A stretch of DNA of 64,000 nucleotides, taken from Ascochyta rabiei. Lineage: Eukaryota; Ascomycota; Dothideomycetes; Pleosporales; Didymellaceae. Of this stretch, positions 11,745 through 22,285 are shown piece by piece. The notes under the pieces are model-generated. The model was given only the letters and a program-made list of their open reading frames with translations, was not told where the DNA came from and ran no database searches. The stretch is from the NCBI RefSeq assembly GCF_004011695.2, contig NC_082409.1, forward strand, positions 1,240,001 through 1,304,000, written 5' to 3'. A program made the position numbers and the translations under genes. Within the stretch, counting starts at the first letter, position 1, and each line of letters begins with the position of its first letter.

Positions 11745-12750
11745 CTATGCCTTAGCGTCAGCGGGTGCCTCGGCGCTGGCCTCAGCCTTGGGTGCCTCAG
11801 AAGCGGGCTCAGCAGCGGGCGCATCGGCGGCGGGCTCGGCCTCGGAGGAGGTCCAGAGAGTCTTTGGTGAGTCAGTATACGGACATGGCTAGATGACAGC
11901 GTATTTCGGCTTACCAGGTTGTCCCTCAGGAGCTGCATGATCAGAGTGGAGTCCTTGTAGCTCTCCTCAGACAGGGTGTCGAGCTCTGTTTGCGCGTCAG
12001 TAGTGTCAAACCAGCTTCAAATCATCTCACGTACCAGCAATGGCGTCATCGAAAGCCTGCTTAGCCAGCTGGCAAGCCTGGTCGGGCGAGTTGAGGATCT
12101 CGTAGTAGAAGACAGAGAAGTTCAGGGCAAGACCAAGGCGGATGGGGTGGGTGGGAGCAAGGTTCTGGGCAGCGACCTCGGTGGCAGCCTTGTAAGCCTC
12201 GAGCGACTTGTCAGCGGAGGTCTTGCGCTTGTCACCAACGGCGAACTCGGCGAGGTAACGGTGGTAGTCGCCCTTCCTGCAAGACAGACGTGGTTAGCGA
12301 GGGATGGGAGCAGGCGCGCAGAATGCATACATCTTGTGGTAGAAGACCTTGGACTCGCCGCTCTCAGCAGAGGGGATGAGGTGGCCGTCAAGGCACTCGA
12401 GGATGTCCTCGCAGATCTTGGCGAGCTCGGCCTCGATCTTCTGGCGGTACTCCTTGATGAGAGCGACCTGGGTCTCGTTGCCCTTGGACTCCTCCTTCTG
12501 CTCGATCGAGGTGACGATTCTCCACGAGGCACGGCGGGCACCGATGACGTTCTTGTAGGCGACGGACAGAAGGTTGCGCTCCTCGACGGAGAGCTCCTGG
12601 TCTGCGGAGGCAACGGCCTTCATGTTCTCGACCATCTCTGCAGACGCGGATCAGCGTGCGTGTTTGCAGCGTCCCAGGAATGAGCTTACCCTCATAGCGC
12701 TCGGCCTGCTCGGCCAGCTTGGCCAGGTAGACGGAATCCTCGTAACCCAT
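11745..12750 (-). CDS. BMH1: 14-3-3 protein
   Basis: Five exons: 12750-12690, 12637-12331, 12276-12035, 11985-11915 and 11861-11745, giving 265 residues. The sequence starts [20 protein letters not shown] and contains the family signatures [20 protein letters not shown] and [20 protein letters not shown]. It also has the phosphopeptide-binding [11 protein letters not shown] segment and [16 protein letters not shown]. The last exon encodes the variable Ala/Glu/Pro-rich tail after LWTSSE. Known role: a dimeric adaptor that binds phosphoserine/phosphothreonine proteins in cytoplasm and nucleus, linking kinase pathways to growth, polarity and cell cycle; the Aspergillus nidulans equivalent is artA. 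All introns are 41-56 bp. The assignment is unambiguous; whether this genome has a second isoform cannot be judged here. Confidence 0.97.
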
Positions 12751-14204
12751 TGTGAAGTGGAGATCTGCGAGGTGCGGTGGTTAGCAAAATTGAGCTGGTG
12801 CGCGGCGCGCAGGTTTCGCAGCGAATGCGGGTCGCAAGAGCCAGCCAGCATGTTAGCCCCTCAGTGTGCGGTGTGGCACAGGTCGTCGGCTCGCGGCATC
12901 GAAAAACGGCCGCGGACTGCCAGCCGTGCAGATGGAGCACGCAAATAGGACCATAACGAGAGTCGCGGCGTCAATGGCGTGCGCTGACGTCGGGCTCAGA
13001 CATGGCGGTGGAGAGAGGGCGAAAGGAGGGGTGGCTTGTGCGGTGCAATCTGCGACCACCACAAGCACGGCTCCCAGTGCAATGCTGGAAACGACTGCGA
13101 CGGGGACGTTCGAAGCGACGGTACTCGCGGGACACACTGTTCTGATGGCGCGGGCTGGCTGGCGGTTGTTGGGATCGTCGCAGGCAGGGCGCAGCATGTG
13201 AGGCCCATGGGGGGCGCTGGCGAGCATGATGGGCAAGGCAAGGCAGGCAGGTACTTACGAAAGACGGTGTAGTGGGAGGTGGTGAAGTGAGTGGGGAGAC
13301 GGTGGTGTGCGGTGGCGGTGGTGTTGAGTTGTGGAGGCTTCAGTTGACTGAGTGTTTATCAGAGGGGGAACCTGAAGAACGCCCGACTACTGCTGGCGCT
13401 AAGCCCCGTGGACGATCTTGCTCTGTTTCACGCAGCCCAGCGCGGCCGCGACTCCTTGCAACTGATCTGCTTGACAGGCAGCTTCGAGCACCTGTCAGTC
13501 ACCTTTGGCAATGCCAGACTGTCTGGTTGCCTTTGGAACCGGAGCGCGCTGTGCGTGGCCCTCCTATTTGCTGCTTGCATCTGCTGTCCTCGTACCCGTG
13601 CCCCGCCTTGTCTCTGCCCATGACCGCCACAAGCTCCCGGACTGATGTGCAACTCATGTGCAACAAGTGTTGGCCATTGCACTGCTGCTTTTGACCTCAT
13701 CTCCGCCACAGTCTCAGGTTGGACGGGAAGCCCTGCGGCAGAAGATGCTGCGGAGGGAAGTAGCGTACATCACTGCAGTCGTTTGCGTCCGCCACATGAC
13801 CAACCGTAACTCTACAGAGTAAACGCCAGGCTTGGTCTGATCCATACACACATGCTTATGGTTCGTTGGGCCTGTCAGTCTGCCGTTTGACAGCTCTACC
13901 CAGGTTCTATCCGTGATGTGTACGCACAACAGCCACCTGCCACGACAGCCCTTCACTGTGGAAATATATGGCAGGCCCAGCGTCGACAACACGCCATACT
14001 GATTGACGCCCTCAAACACAACCTCAATCAAGGCTCAGTTGATGGTTGACACCGATGTCACGTGCCGTGTTCCCGCCGATGATCTCATTTCGAACTGGTC
14101 CATGCACAAGCAAGCAGAGCTTCTGACCGAGCATCACTCCACCTAGGCCTTCCATCCAAACACGCAACCGAACAACTTCACCTCGCCAATCCACATCTCC
14201 CAAC
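12751..14204. other. Intergenic between divergent 14-3-3 and IF1 genes
   Basis: A 1.45 kb divergent promoter region. It carries only short frames with no conserved character and no clear repeat; the part near 12990-13330 is GC-rich with GTGG-type runs that probably belong to the 14-3-3 leader. Confidence 0.5.
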
Positions 14205-14727
14205 ATGTTCCGCACATCCATCATCAAGAGTGCGCGCGCCGTCGCCGCTCCCCGCTACTTCTCTGCCTCTGCCCTGCGCATGGCTGAGGGTGCTACCGGC
14301 TCCGCTGCTTCCAGGGCGACCGGCTCTGCTGGAGGGTCAGTCTACAGCAAACCAGACAATTGGACAGGTAGCAGGACAAGGAAGCTAACAGAACCACAGT
14401 GACGCCTTCACCAAGCGCGAGACCGCCGCCGAGGAGCTCTACATCCGCCAGGAGGAGAAGGCCAAGTACGAACCAACCCGCATCACCCACCGCCCGCACA
14501 CAGCGCGAGGCAAGCAGTTAGCGCACCCAGAAACACAGCTGACGTCCCGCAGGCTCCTGGCCATCAAGGAGAAGCTCAAGCAGCAGAGGCAGCACATCGA
14601 GGACCTCGACAAGCACATGTGAGTCGCCGCACACAGCCACGACCCGGCAAACGAGCAATACTAACATCACCGCAGCGACGACGTCATCAAGGAGGGCGAG
14701 GCGTCCGGCCAGGGCGAGCAGAAGTAA
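14205..14727 (+). CDS. INH1: Mitochondrial F1F0-ATPase inhibitor protein (IF1)
   Basis: Four small exons, 14205-14335, 14400-14465, 14553-14618 and 14676-14727, join in frame to 104 residues. The N-terminus (MFRTSIIKSARAVAAPRYFS) is a typical presequence. After a Gly/Ser/Ala linker comes the inhibitory helix, with FTKRETAAEELYIRQEEKAK, LLAIKEKLKQQRQHIEDLDK and HIDDVIKEGE. Known role: at low matrix pH the helix binds between alpha and beta subunits of F1 and blocks ATP hydrolysis when the proton gradient collapses. The long charged C-terminal helix would mediate dimerisation. The introns (64, 87 and 57 bp) sit inside the helical region. The protein is small and exon-rich, so conventional gene callers could miss it. 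Confidence 0.9.
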
Positions 14728-15343
14728 GCACTCAGTGCGCTCTCTTTGTCGCGGATGCTCTTGTTAGATATATACTGTGTAGAATGCCTCGCGCTGACCG
14801 CTCGGTCTCGTACAGCTATTGAATGAATACCACGTCAAACCGTCCACACAAACTCGGAAACGCTATGAGATGCCGTGATTGCTAAGCCGGGCATTTTCAC
14901 CTGCCAATCGTGAGACTGGTGCACTATTCTGCGTTCCCCGAGACTGTCGTTGAAATCACAATGGGCCAAGGCACTCTCGGCATCGGTATATTTTCCTTGC
15001 GTGCTGGATACTCTCGTTATGACAGTCAAGTATAGCACAACAGAGCTAGTTGTTTCCTTCGTACCAAAAAAAAAAAAGAAAAAAAAAAGAAAAGGGTGTG
15101 ATCAAAAGAGCTATTTGAATAGAGGCACAGAGAGCCAATGGAGTCGTTTATAGGGTGAAGACAATCTTTATTCCGTGATACCAACACGTCACATGACTGA
15201 CTACATGCCATTCCTCGTCTTCAGCCTGTCAAGCCGACACCCATGAAACGCCCCATCGAGCACCCCCATCCAATCCATTCGATCCATTCCAATCCATCCC
15301 ATCTCATTTGATCCAGGCGAATCCACGCCCCACCGCAAGCCCT
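14728..15343. other. Intergenic between convergent IF1 and NSP1 genes
   Basis: It contains the two 3' flanks. An A-rich tract (A12, G, A9, G, A4) lies at 15066-15093, and ATTC/ATCC-rich near-repeats at 15265-15300 lie just beyond the NSP1 stop. No gene is supported. Confidence 0.55.
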
Positions 15344-17630
15344 CTACGCATGCCCCCCATACCGCTCGACTCTGTTCCCGCGGAAACTGCGATAAAAGTC
15401 CTCTGCGGGATCGGTGCCGAGACCGTTCCAGCCATTGGCGCCCAGGGAGCGACTCTCCTTTTGCGCCTGGTTGATCTTGTCCTGCAGCTGCGAGGCGCCC
15501 GAGTCGATAAGCTGGAGCTGCGACAGCTGGGTGTTGAGAACGCGGACGACTTTTGTGAGCTGCGGGGTGGGTAAGTATATCTTGTCTCGGGAGGATGGAA
15601 GAGGGAAGGAAACAAAAACGAAAGGAAATACGTACGGGGTCGTCGGGCTTGCCTGTTTTGCTGAGGGTTTGGGATGTGCTGTTGATTTCCTCAATCATCT
15701 CCGTGAGGTCTTTGTTCAGCTCGTTGAGGCGGTCTTGCAGCTTCTCGGCGAGTTTGTAGCTGGTGCCGGTTAGCATGTCTTTGTTGCGAGCGAGTTGTCG
15801 TGTGACTTACGTCCTCTCGCGCTCCTGATCAGGGCCCCGTAGACCATCAGACCTGCCGGAAACACCGTGCATCTTCATGAGGTTCTCAATCTCCTTTTCG
15901 TATCGGTCGAGGTACGAGTCGAGCTCTTGCTGGTTCTCCTCCATCATGGTCAGTTGCCTCTCTACCTCTGCTGCGTCGCGCTCGGCTTGGAAGGTCTTCG
16001 AGTACAGCTGGCGGACTTTGTCAGAGTTCTCGACGAGGGCTCGGTCCCACTGTGCGACAGTCTCAGCTTGCGATTGGAACTCCTTTTGGTACTTGGAGAG
16101 ATCGGCGGCCCATCGTGTGATGATCTCGTCCATGGACTTGTTCTTGAGGCGTGACTGAGCGGAGGGTGCTGGACCCGCTGTCGAGTTGGCAAGCCCGCTC
16201 TTGTTAGCATCGCCAGAAGGTGCAGGCGTAGCCCCCCGTGATGGAGTGGGCTGCGCAGGTGTCGAAGCTGGTGCTGTGGTCGAGGCGGGCTTTGCTCCAC
16301 CCAGGCCCCCGAAAAGACCTGGCGTTGCGGCTGATGTTGGCGCCGCTGCAGACGAAGCTGGAGGCGCAGAGCTTCCACCTCCCATACCGCCGAACATGGA
16401 CGGAGCCGAGCTTGTCGCAGCTGGTGCGGCTCCACTTGCTGGTGTCGAGCTGGAAGGTGTGCTCGCTTCAGGCTTCTTGAAGAGGTTGAGGCCAGTGTTG
16501 CCGCCAGCTGCGGGCGCACTTGGTGTAGACGATGCAGCCGCGCCAAACAGGCCGGATGTTGGCGCTGCTGATGAAGTCGCAGTCTTGTCCTTGTCTCCGC
16601 CACCTAAGCTGAAGCCTCCCAGCGAAGGCGTTGCGGATGGTTGCGAGGCCGCTGGCTGGGCAGCAGGTGTGGATCCTCCAAGGCTGAATGTAGGGGGCTT
16701 GCTTGCGGGTGTCGTGCTAGGCAGGCCACCACCGAACAGTCCTCCTGCTGGTTTAGGAGTCTCTTGCGAGCTGGAAGAAGCTGTAGGAGCGGCTCCACCG
16801 AACAATCCGGCTGGGGTCGGAGGGGTTGCGCTCTTGTTCGCGTCGTTGGAGCCGGGCGCGCCTCCAAAAAGACCTGTGGTGGGTGTGGAAGCACCTGCAG
16901 GTTTGGCTCCAAACAAGCCAGGCGTTGATCCAGCTGTTGGCACAGCAGGCTTCGCGGCTCCCCCGAACAAGCCTGACCCCGACGAGCTCGCACCAGTCTG
17001 GTTGTTTTGTCCTCCTCCTAGGGAAAAGCCAGATGAGGCCGCAGGTGTCTGTCCACCGAACAGGTTGGAGCCTGGGGGAGGACCAGCGGGTGTCGTTGAG
17101 GGAAGGAAAGATGTCTTGTTTGTGGCGGGGGTGGCAGTGGGTGTTGAGCCTGTTGGGTGTTGTTAGTTTCTGCGCCGACACAAAGGAAAGTGCGTATTGA
17201 AAGGCGTACCGAATCCAAATGACGAGGTGGTGCCGGGGGAAGCAGCTGGTGCAGCCCCAGTTGAAGCACCGCCAAACATCGTTGGCTTTGCTGCGTCACC
17301 CGTCTTTGCTGCACTGCCGAAGCCAAAGCTTGGTGTCGAAGATGCGCCTGCTGTAGCTCCACCGCCAAAGAGGCCTCCCGCAGGCTTGCTCGCCGCCGGT
17401 GTGTTAGATGCTCCGCCGCCAAAGAGACCTGCGCCTACAGCGCTTCCTCCGCCGCCGCCAAACAGTCCTCCTGTGCTCGGTGCGCTCGATCCAGTGTTGG
17501 CGGTGCCGAAGAGGGAGGGGGACGAGCTGCCGGTCGTGTTTCCTGCACCGCCAAACAATCCACCCGCCGGTTTTGGCGCGTTGGAGCCAGCGTTGTTGCC
17601 GCTCGGCTGTCCGAATGTGAAGCCAGACAT
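15344..17630 (-). CDS. NSP1: FG-repeat nucleoporin NSP1
   Basis: Four exons, 17630-17210, 17149-15811, 15759-15636 and 15559-15344, encode 699 residues. Residues 1 to about 450 are low-complexity Gly/Ala/Ser/Thr/Pro with many GLFGG, FGFG, SLFG and FSLGG repeats, the phenylalanine-glycine type that forms the pore permeability barrier. From about residue 475 (MDEIITRWAADLSKYQKEF) the protein turns into the conserved coiled-coil Nsp1_C domain, running through the small exon 3 (KLAEKLQDRLNELNKDLTEM) to the end (DFYRSFRGNRVERYGGHA). Known role: partner of Nup49/Nup57 in the central channel and of Nup82 on the cytoplasmic face. Repeat codons make the antisense strand open too; those frames are artefacts. 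It is divergent from the Laa2-like gene. Confidence 0.95.
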
Positions 17631-18134
17631 GGTTGTGGTTGAGAAGGGCGTAGTTTGGTGGTGGTTGTAGGTAGCTGTTTACTTGGTTGTCGCGACAAAA
17701 AGAACAACACCAAGGCAAACAACACGGGCCGGGACGCGCAGAGATTGAGGATTGCAGTGAAGGCTTGCGCAGGTGCTCGGCGTCTGTCCAGCTGTCTCAG
17801 GCGCGTCGGTGTCGCAATCGCCAAAAGTTGGGCAGACAGCTGCATGGGCCACGCGCGGCTAGGTACCACCGGTGATACGGCGATTCGTTGATCCAGCTGG
17901 AGCTACAGCGGTCTGGAGCGCGAGTCCCCCGCGTGTTGGAAAGCCAAGGACGACTTGTTACATGCACGAGAGCGAGGCGCAGCACCTTGTACCCTCTTCG
18001 CCCTCCCAATCGCTCGTGAAATCGTTCCGCTAGACACCCTCAGCGCCCACCACATCGTGCAGTCCACGTCAAGCCCATTCTCCGCTGCCTGCATACATCC
18101 AGCTCAAGCGCACTTGAAGCCGCCGCGATCCAAC
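17631..18134. other. Divergent promoter region, NSP1 and Laa2-like genes
   Basis: About 500 bp separate two start codons facing away from each other, so both promoters must lie here. No repeat or TATA-like element stands out. Confidence 0.5.
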
Positions 18135-19893
18135 ATGGTTGACGAGCTCGCCCCGCCTCGCAAGAGCGTAGAGCTCGAGGACCCTGGTGCGAAGGAGCTT
18201 GGTACGCCGTGCTCCATCCTTCAGCCCAATGCACTTCTGACCACTGGCGCAGCCGACTCAGGCGATGAGCACTTCTCCGATGCATCAGAGGGCAGAGTGC
18301 ACGAGAAGAGCCTCGACAAGGGTCTTGAGCAGAGCAGGGCCGAGGCCACATCGCCCATCCCCATCACCCGCGTCGAGCGTGTAGACGACGAGCCTGCCCA
18401 CGGCGAGGTTCCTGGCACCGCTGCCTACAACATGCGGACGCAGGACGCCGTGCCGGACGAGGTAGAGATTGTCCCAGACGGCCAGCGCAGCCGCAGTGCC
18501 TCGCGCGTGAGCGCCAGTGATCGACCCCTCACGCCAGGAGGCACGCCCATGAGCCCCATCCCCAAGACGGTCGTGGAGAAGATCGACCCGGACCAGCCTG
18601 GCCACGGTGACGTTCCAGGAACACTCGCCCACCAGCAGCGCCTCGCCGATGCCACGCCTGACATCATCGTCAAGGCGCCCGAGCCTCCGAAGCGGGACAA
18701 CCAAGGTACGTAAGGCATTTCTTGGGCGCCTCCCTGCGTGCCGTTGACGGAAGAAGGGTCGCCAACTGCCTCCATTGATAGGTCTCCAATAAACGACGAC
18801 GACGACGATGCCGCCAACCAAGTCGTCCCAGTGGAAACAGACGAGTTTCCTGAAGAAACAGACAACCAGACACACGACCAGATAAATGACCAGACAGACG
18901 ACCTTTCAGACCCCGGCGACGCAGAAGAAGACGATGGGTTCGGCGACTTTGACGAATTCGAAGAGGGCGGCGAGGGCAACGACGATTTTGGGGACTTCGA
19001 CGATGGGTTTCAGCAAGGCGAGGAACAGGCAGAGACTACATTTGACAGCCCCCAAATTCAAAATCCCGTACCCGCTCCTCCACCAGCACCACCAGGTCCC
19101 GTAAGTGCAACAGCTCTAGCCCAAGCCAGCCGCTCCCTCTTTCCTGGTGCGAAGCGTGCTGCGGTGATGTCTCGACTGACTTCCAATGACACAGCCTGTC
19201 CTCGACTTTGCCCAGCTCAGCTCGTTGGAAGCCATTGTTGACGCAACCCAACCCTACATGAATGAGATTTACCCATGCCCACATGACTTGCCCACCCTAT
19301 CCACTACCGCAGACACTCGCTCCATCTTCCACTCTGAGCGGAGCCACTCGCTATGGACTCAGCTTGTTGCGCCGCCACCGCTGCAGCCCCCAGACTGGGT
19401 CCGTTCTAGGATACGGCGGCTGTTCCTCGTCTCGCTTGGCGTGCCCGTCGATCTCGACGAGATCCTGCCTGCGTCTAAACAGAAGAAGCTGATCCTGCCT
19501 TCGATCCACATCCCAGGCGACAAGTCACCGCGCCCGTCCTCGGACGGCCGCAACCCCAACGCACTGGACCGCGTGAAGCGAGAGAACACATCCAACACAT
19601 CTGTCGACTCGTCGAAATCAAGGACAGAGAGGCCGAGGAGAGGCCCGCCGCCACCCCCGGAGTTGGACCTCAGCGCCACGTCGATGCTGTGCGCGACGAC
19701 CGAGGCAGCGCTGCTCCATTTCACAGACGACGAGCTGCAGATCCACGTCGATCACCTCAAGGGCCTGCAGCTGCGGGCGGAGCAGGTGTTTGCGTACTGG
19801 CAGAAGCAGCTGGAGAGTGCACTGGGCGACAAGGACGCTTTCGAGCAGGTTATTGAGAGCTTGGTCGCGCACGCGAAGAAGCTCAGGGAGTAG
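18135..19893 (+). CDS. Aftiphilin/Laa2-like AP-1 adaptor accessory protein
   Basis: Three exons, 18135-18709, 18782-19100 and 19195-19893, give 530 residues. Residues 1-190 are acidic and disordered. They carry two copies of a roughly 36-residue motif, each led by SPIP and containing HGEVPGT or HGDVPGT then DAxPD. Exon 2 is a highly acidic stretch with FGDFDEF and FGDFDDGF, the short hydrophobic-acidic motif that binds the gamma-adaptin ear. Exon 3 is an ordered, alpha-helical domain with the WVRSRIRRLFLVSLGVPVDL segment and a C-terminal helix. Family knowledge: yeast Laa2 and animal aftiphilin use such FxxF motifs to help AP-1 on trans-Golgi/endosomal membranes. Intron 1 could alternatively use the GTACGT donor four bases upstream with a different acceptor. 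The stop codon lies inside a tandem repeat. Confidence 0.65.
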
Positions 19894-20008
19894 CTCGTCA
19901 GCATGATCAGAAGCAGTGCGCGAGGGAGCTCAGGGAGCAGCTCGCGAGCATGATCAGAAGCAGTGCGCGAGGGAGCTCAGGGAGTAGCTCGCGAGCATGA
20001 TCAGAAGC
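19881..20008. repeat. 47-bp minisatellite, about 2.7 copies, overlapping the end of the Laa2-like CDS
   Basis: Copies begin with GCTCAGGGAG at 19881, 19928 and 19975, exactly 47 bp apart, and differ by a few substitutions. The first copy includes the last codons and the TAG stop (19891-19893) of the upstream gene, so the array is built from duplicated 3' coding and UTR sequence. Confidence 0.9.
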
Positions 20009-20016
20009 GAGCACGC

Positions 20017-20116
20017 AGATGAGCAGAGTAGTAATGCACACAGATGAGCAGAGTAGTAATGCACACTATTGAGCAGAGTAGTAATGCACACTATTGAGCA
20101 GAGTAGTAATGCACAC
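20017..20116. repeat. 25-bp minisatellite, 4 copies
   Basis: Four consecutive 25-bp units start at 20017, 20042, 20067 and 20092, each containing GAGCAGAGTAGTAATGCACAC. The first two begin AGAT and the last two TATT, a sign of stepwise duplication. It directly follows the 47-bp array in the 3' UTR of the Laa2-like gene. Confidence 0.92.
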
Positions 20117-20356
20117 TATTGATATTCAACTACTCACTCCTACCTGCAACGCACTACCACACCACGTCCAACCCTGCGAGTGCGTTTAGGCATCGCAGGA
20201 ACTGTCCATCCGGGCCGCTTGCCCCCCCACCTGAAAGCGAGCGGCCGAAGAGAAGCCCATTTCGGGCCTGTGAAACAAGCTATTGGACCCTGAGTGCGAA
20301 AAGGTGGGCTGAAGAAAGAAAAGACGCTTCTTCGCTTCGGTAGAGGGCCCCGCTGT

Positions 20357-20624
20357 GCATACTCGGCACCCCCGCCTCGCAGGCACGCACGTGAGAAGTT
20401 GCACACTCGGCACCCCCACCTCGCACGCACGCACATGAAGAGGTGCACACTCGGCACCCCCACCTCGCAGGCATGCACGTGAGAAGTTGCACACTCGGCA
20501 CCCCCATCTCGCACGCACGCACATGAAAAGGTGCATACCCAGCACCCCCACCTTGCACGCACGCACATGAAGAGGTGCATACCCAGCACCCCCACCTCGT
20601 ACGCACGCACGCACATGAAAAGGT
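20357..20624. repeat. 44-bp minisatellite, 6 copies
   Basis: Six units of 44 bp start at 20357, 20401, 20445, 20489, 20533 and 20577. Each holds a GCACCCCCACCTCG-type core followed by a GCACGCACATGA-type segment; the last has four extra bases. Two sub-types alternate (AGAAGTT versus AAGAGGT ends), suggesting growth by dimer steps. No stop codon falls in any of the three minus-strand frames, so spurious Cys-rich open frames cover it. Confidence 0.93.
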
Positions 20625-21912
20625 TGAAACGAAGAGCACGACGGAGATTGAGAAGCGAGATGGGACAGGTTCAGCGGGACGGGAAAAAGGCAGGACACGC
20701 GTCGCGGGCTCGTTGAAACTGCCATGTGGTACGTAGGTTGAGCACAAAGGCGCCGAAACCTAGAGTGCGAGCCCAAGATCAACCACGGTCATAAAGGTGA
20801 GGACGTTGATTGAGCATCTCGGTGGGGCTGGTATCTTGTTTCAAGCCACGTCCATTGGCCGGCGAGGGGCGAGAAGTGCGCCCGTTGGCTGCCCCGCGAA
20901 AGTCACAAGCAAGCAGGGGAACGAAAAGGCAGGCGGTCCGATACGTTGCAGCGGAGCGGCGATGTGACGACATGTCGTGTAAGGGCGTAAGGGATGATCC
21001 AACAGGAGAGCCAGGCACGCATCGTCGGCGGGTGGAAATTGAGAAGAACAAGTGTCCATGGTGATTGTGGCGCTGGGGCCGTGTGCACGCTGTGCGCACA
21101 TGGAAGAGTGGAAATTCGATGCCGTCCGAAACCTGTGTTCAAGTTGCGTGCGTTACGAGAGAGCCACAGAGCCGTGTACGCTAGGGCGAGTTGGTCGTAG
21201 GCTACTGCGGCAATCGTCGCCGAAAAACGCTCGTATCAGCGCTGGGCATCCACTGTGACGGCTGTCTGTGGCGACGGATCCCCCCTATTCGATGCCCTGG
21301 GTTCGGGACGAGGGGTCGTCTGCGCTGTTTTCACGGCTTGTTCCTTGTTTGCGGAAACGGTGTTGCGGCGCACTTGGTCCAAGCAGAGTCCGTGTGTGTG
21401 CCTGCTGCGCTGGCGCGTAGGGTAGATGCTAGCATGCGTGAGCGCTTTAGAGCACCCTCATCTTACCGCGGTGTGTGTGTGAGATTTGCGCATGAAGCCA
21501 CGTGACGTTGCGCAGTGCAGCGGGAAACAGCCTCCGCGGCCATGGACTCGCGTGTTGAGAAGAGAAAGCACAGTGCTCTCCAGCATCGCCAACGCCGTGC
21601 CGAGTCTTCCATGCGTGCCCGCGGCTCGACTGGGATGCAGAGTGTGCCGGACAGCAGCAGCGTGGTGTGCATGCATGACCGGTGCATGCCCGCGCTGGAG
21701 ACCAGGGTGTTCTCTAACGCCTGTCATTCCAAGGCTAGCAGACCGTAGCGAGGGCAGGTGGTCTCTCGCTGGGCTCAGGCCAGGCCGGTCATCCAGCAAA
21801 GGCACATCCCATATCGGCGATCTTTTACCACTGAACGCCGTCCGCGACTGTGGAAGCTCTCGTGTCAGACTGGCTTGCGGGTGCTCTATCCTGTACACTC
21901 TCCGCTCCTTCT

Positions 21913-21943
<31 letters not shown>

Positions 21944-22285
21944 CTGTTCCCGCGTGGCATCGACATCGACTCTGCTGCACTCCGCAAGGTACTCGCCACG
22001 GCCACCGTCACGCCAGCCCTCTTTCGCCAGCCCTCCCATCGCCGCCAGCACCCTTCTCAGCGGGGACCTCCTCGTCCACCGCCAGTGCACCGTCTCGCCG
22101 TCTCGCCGTCCCACGAGCCTTCAACGGCCTCGTCAAGACTGGCAGCATTTCTCGCCCTCGGCACGCTCTTCTGCTCTCCCTCCTCCTCCTCCACCCAAAC
22201 GACCCCCAAGGCTGCACGTGCCTGTCCTGCCGCGTCCTCAATGCTGCACACATAGACAGCCGACATCCGCTTTCTCGCTGCAGCC
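20625..22285. other. Intergenic and probable long leader of the histidine kinase gene
   Basis: No gene is supported in this 1.66 kb. It has a CTG trinucleotide run (8 copies, 21913-21936) and a pyrimidine-rich final 250 bp that looks like a 5' UTR leading to the kinase ATG. Several overlapping frames are open on both strands but have no conserved texture. Confidence 0.55.

Noticed and set aside
16186..17166. 326-codon plus-strand frame rich in Ala, Pro and Gly
   Set aside because: It is antisense to the FG repeats of NSP1; GC-rich repeat codons lack stops on the other strand. The minus strand has the real domain and splice structure.
20140..20782. Overlapping Cys-rich minus-strand frames as a possible secreted effector
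   Set aside because: The three frames are all products of the same 44-bp array read in different phases, with no signal peptide before the repeats.
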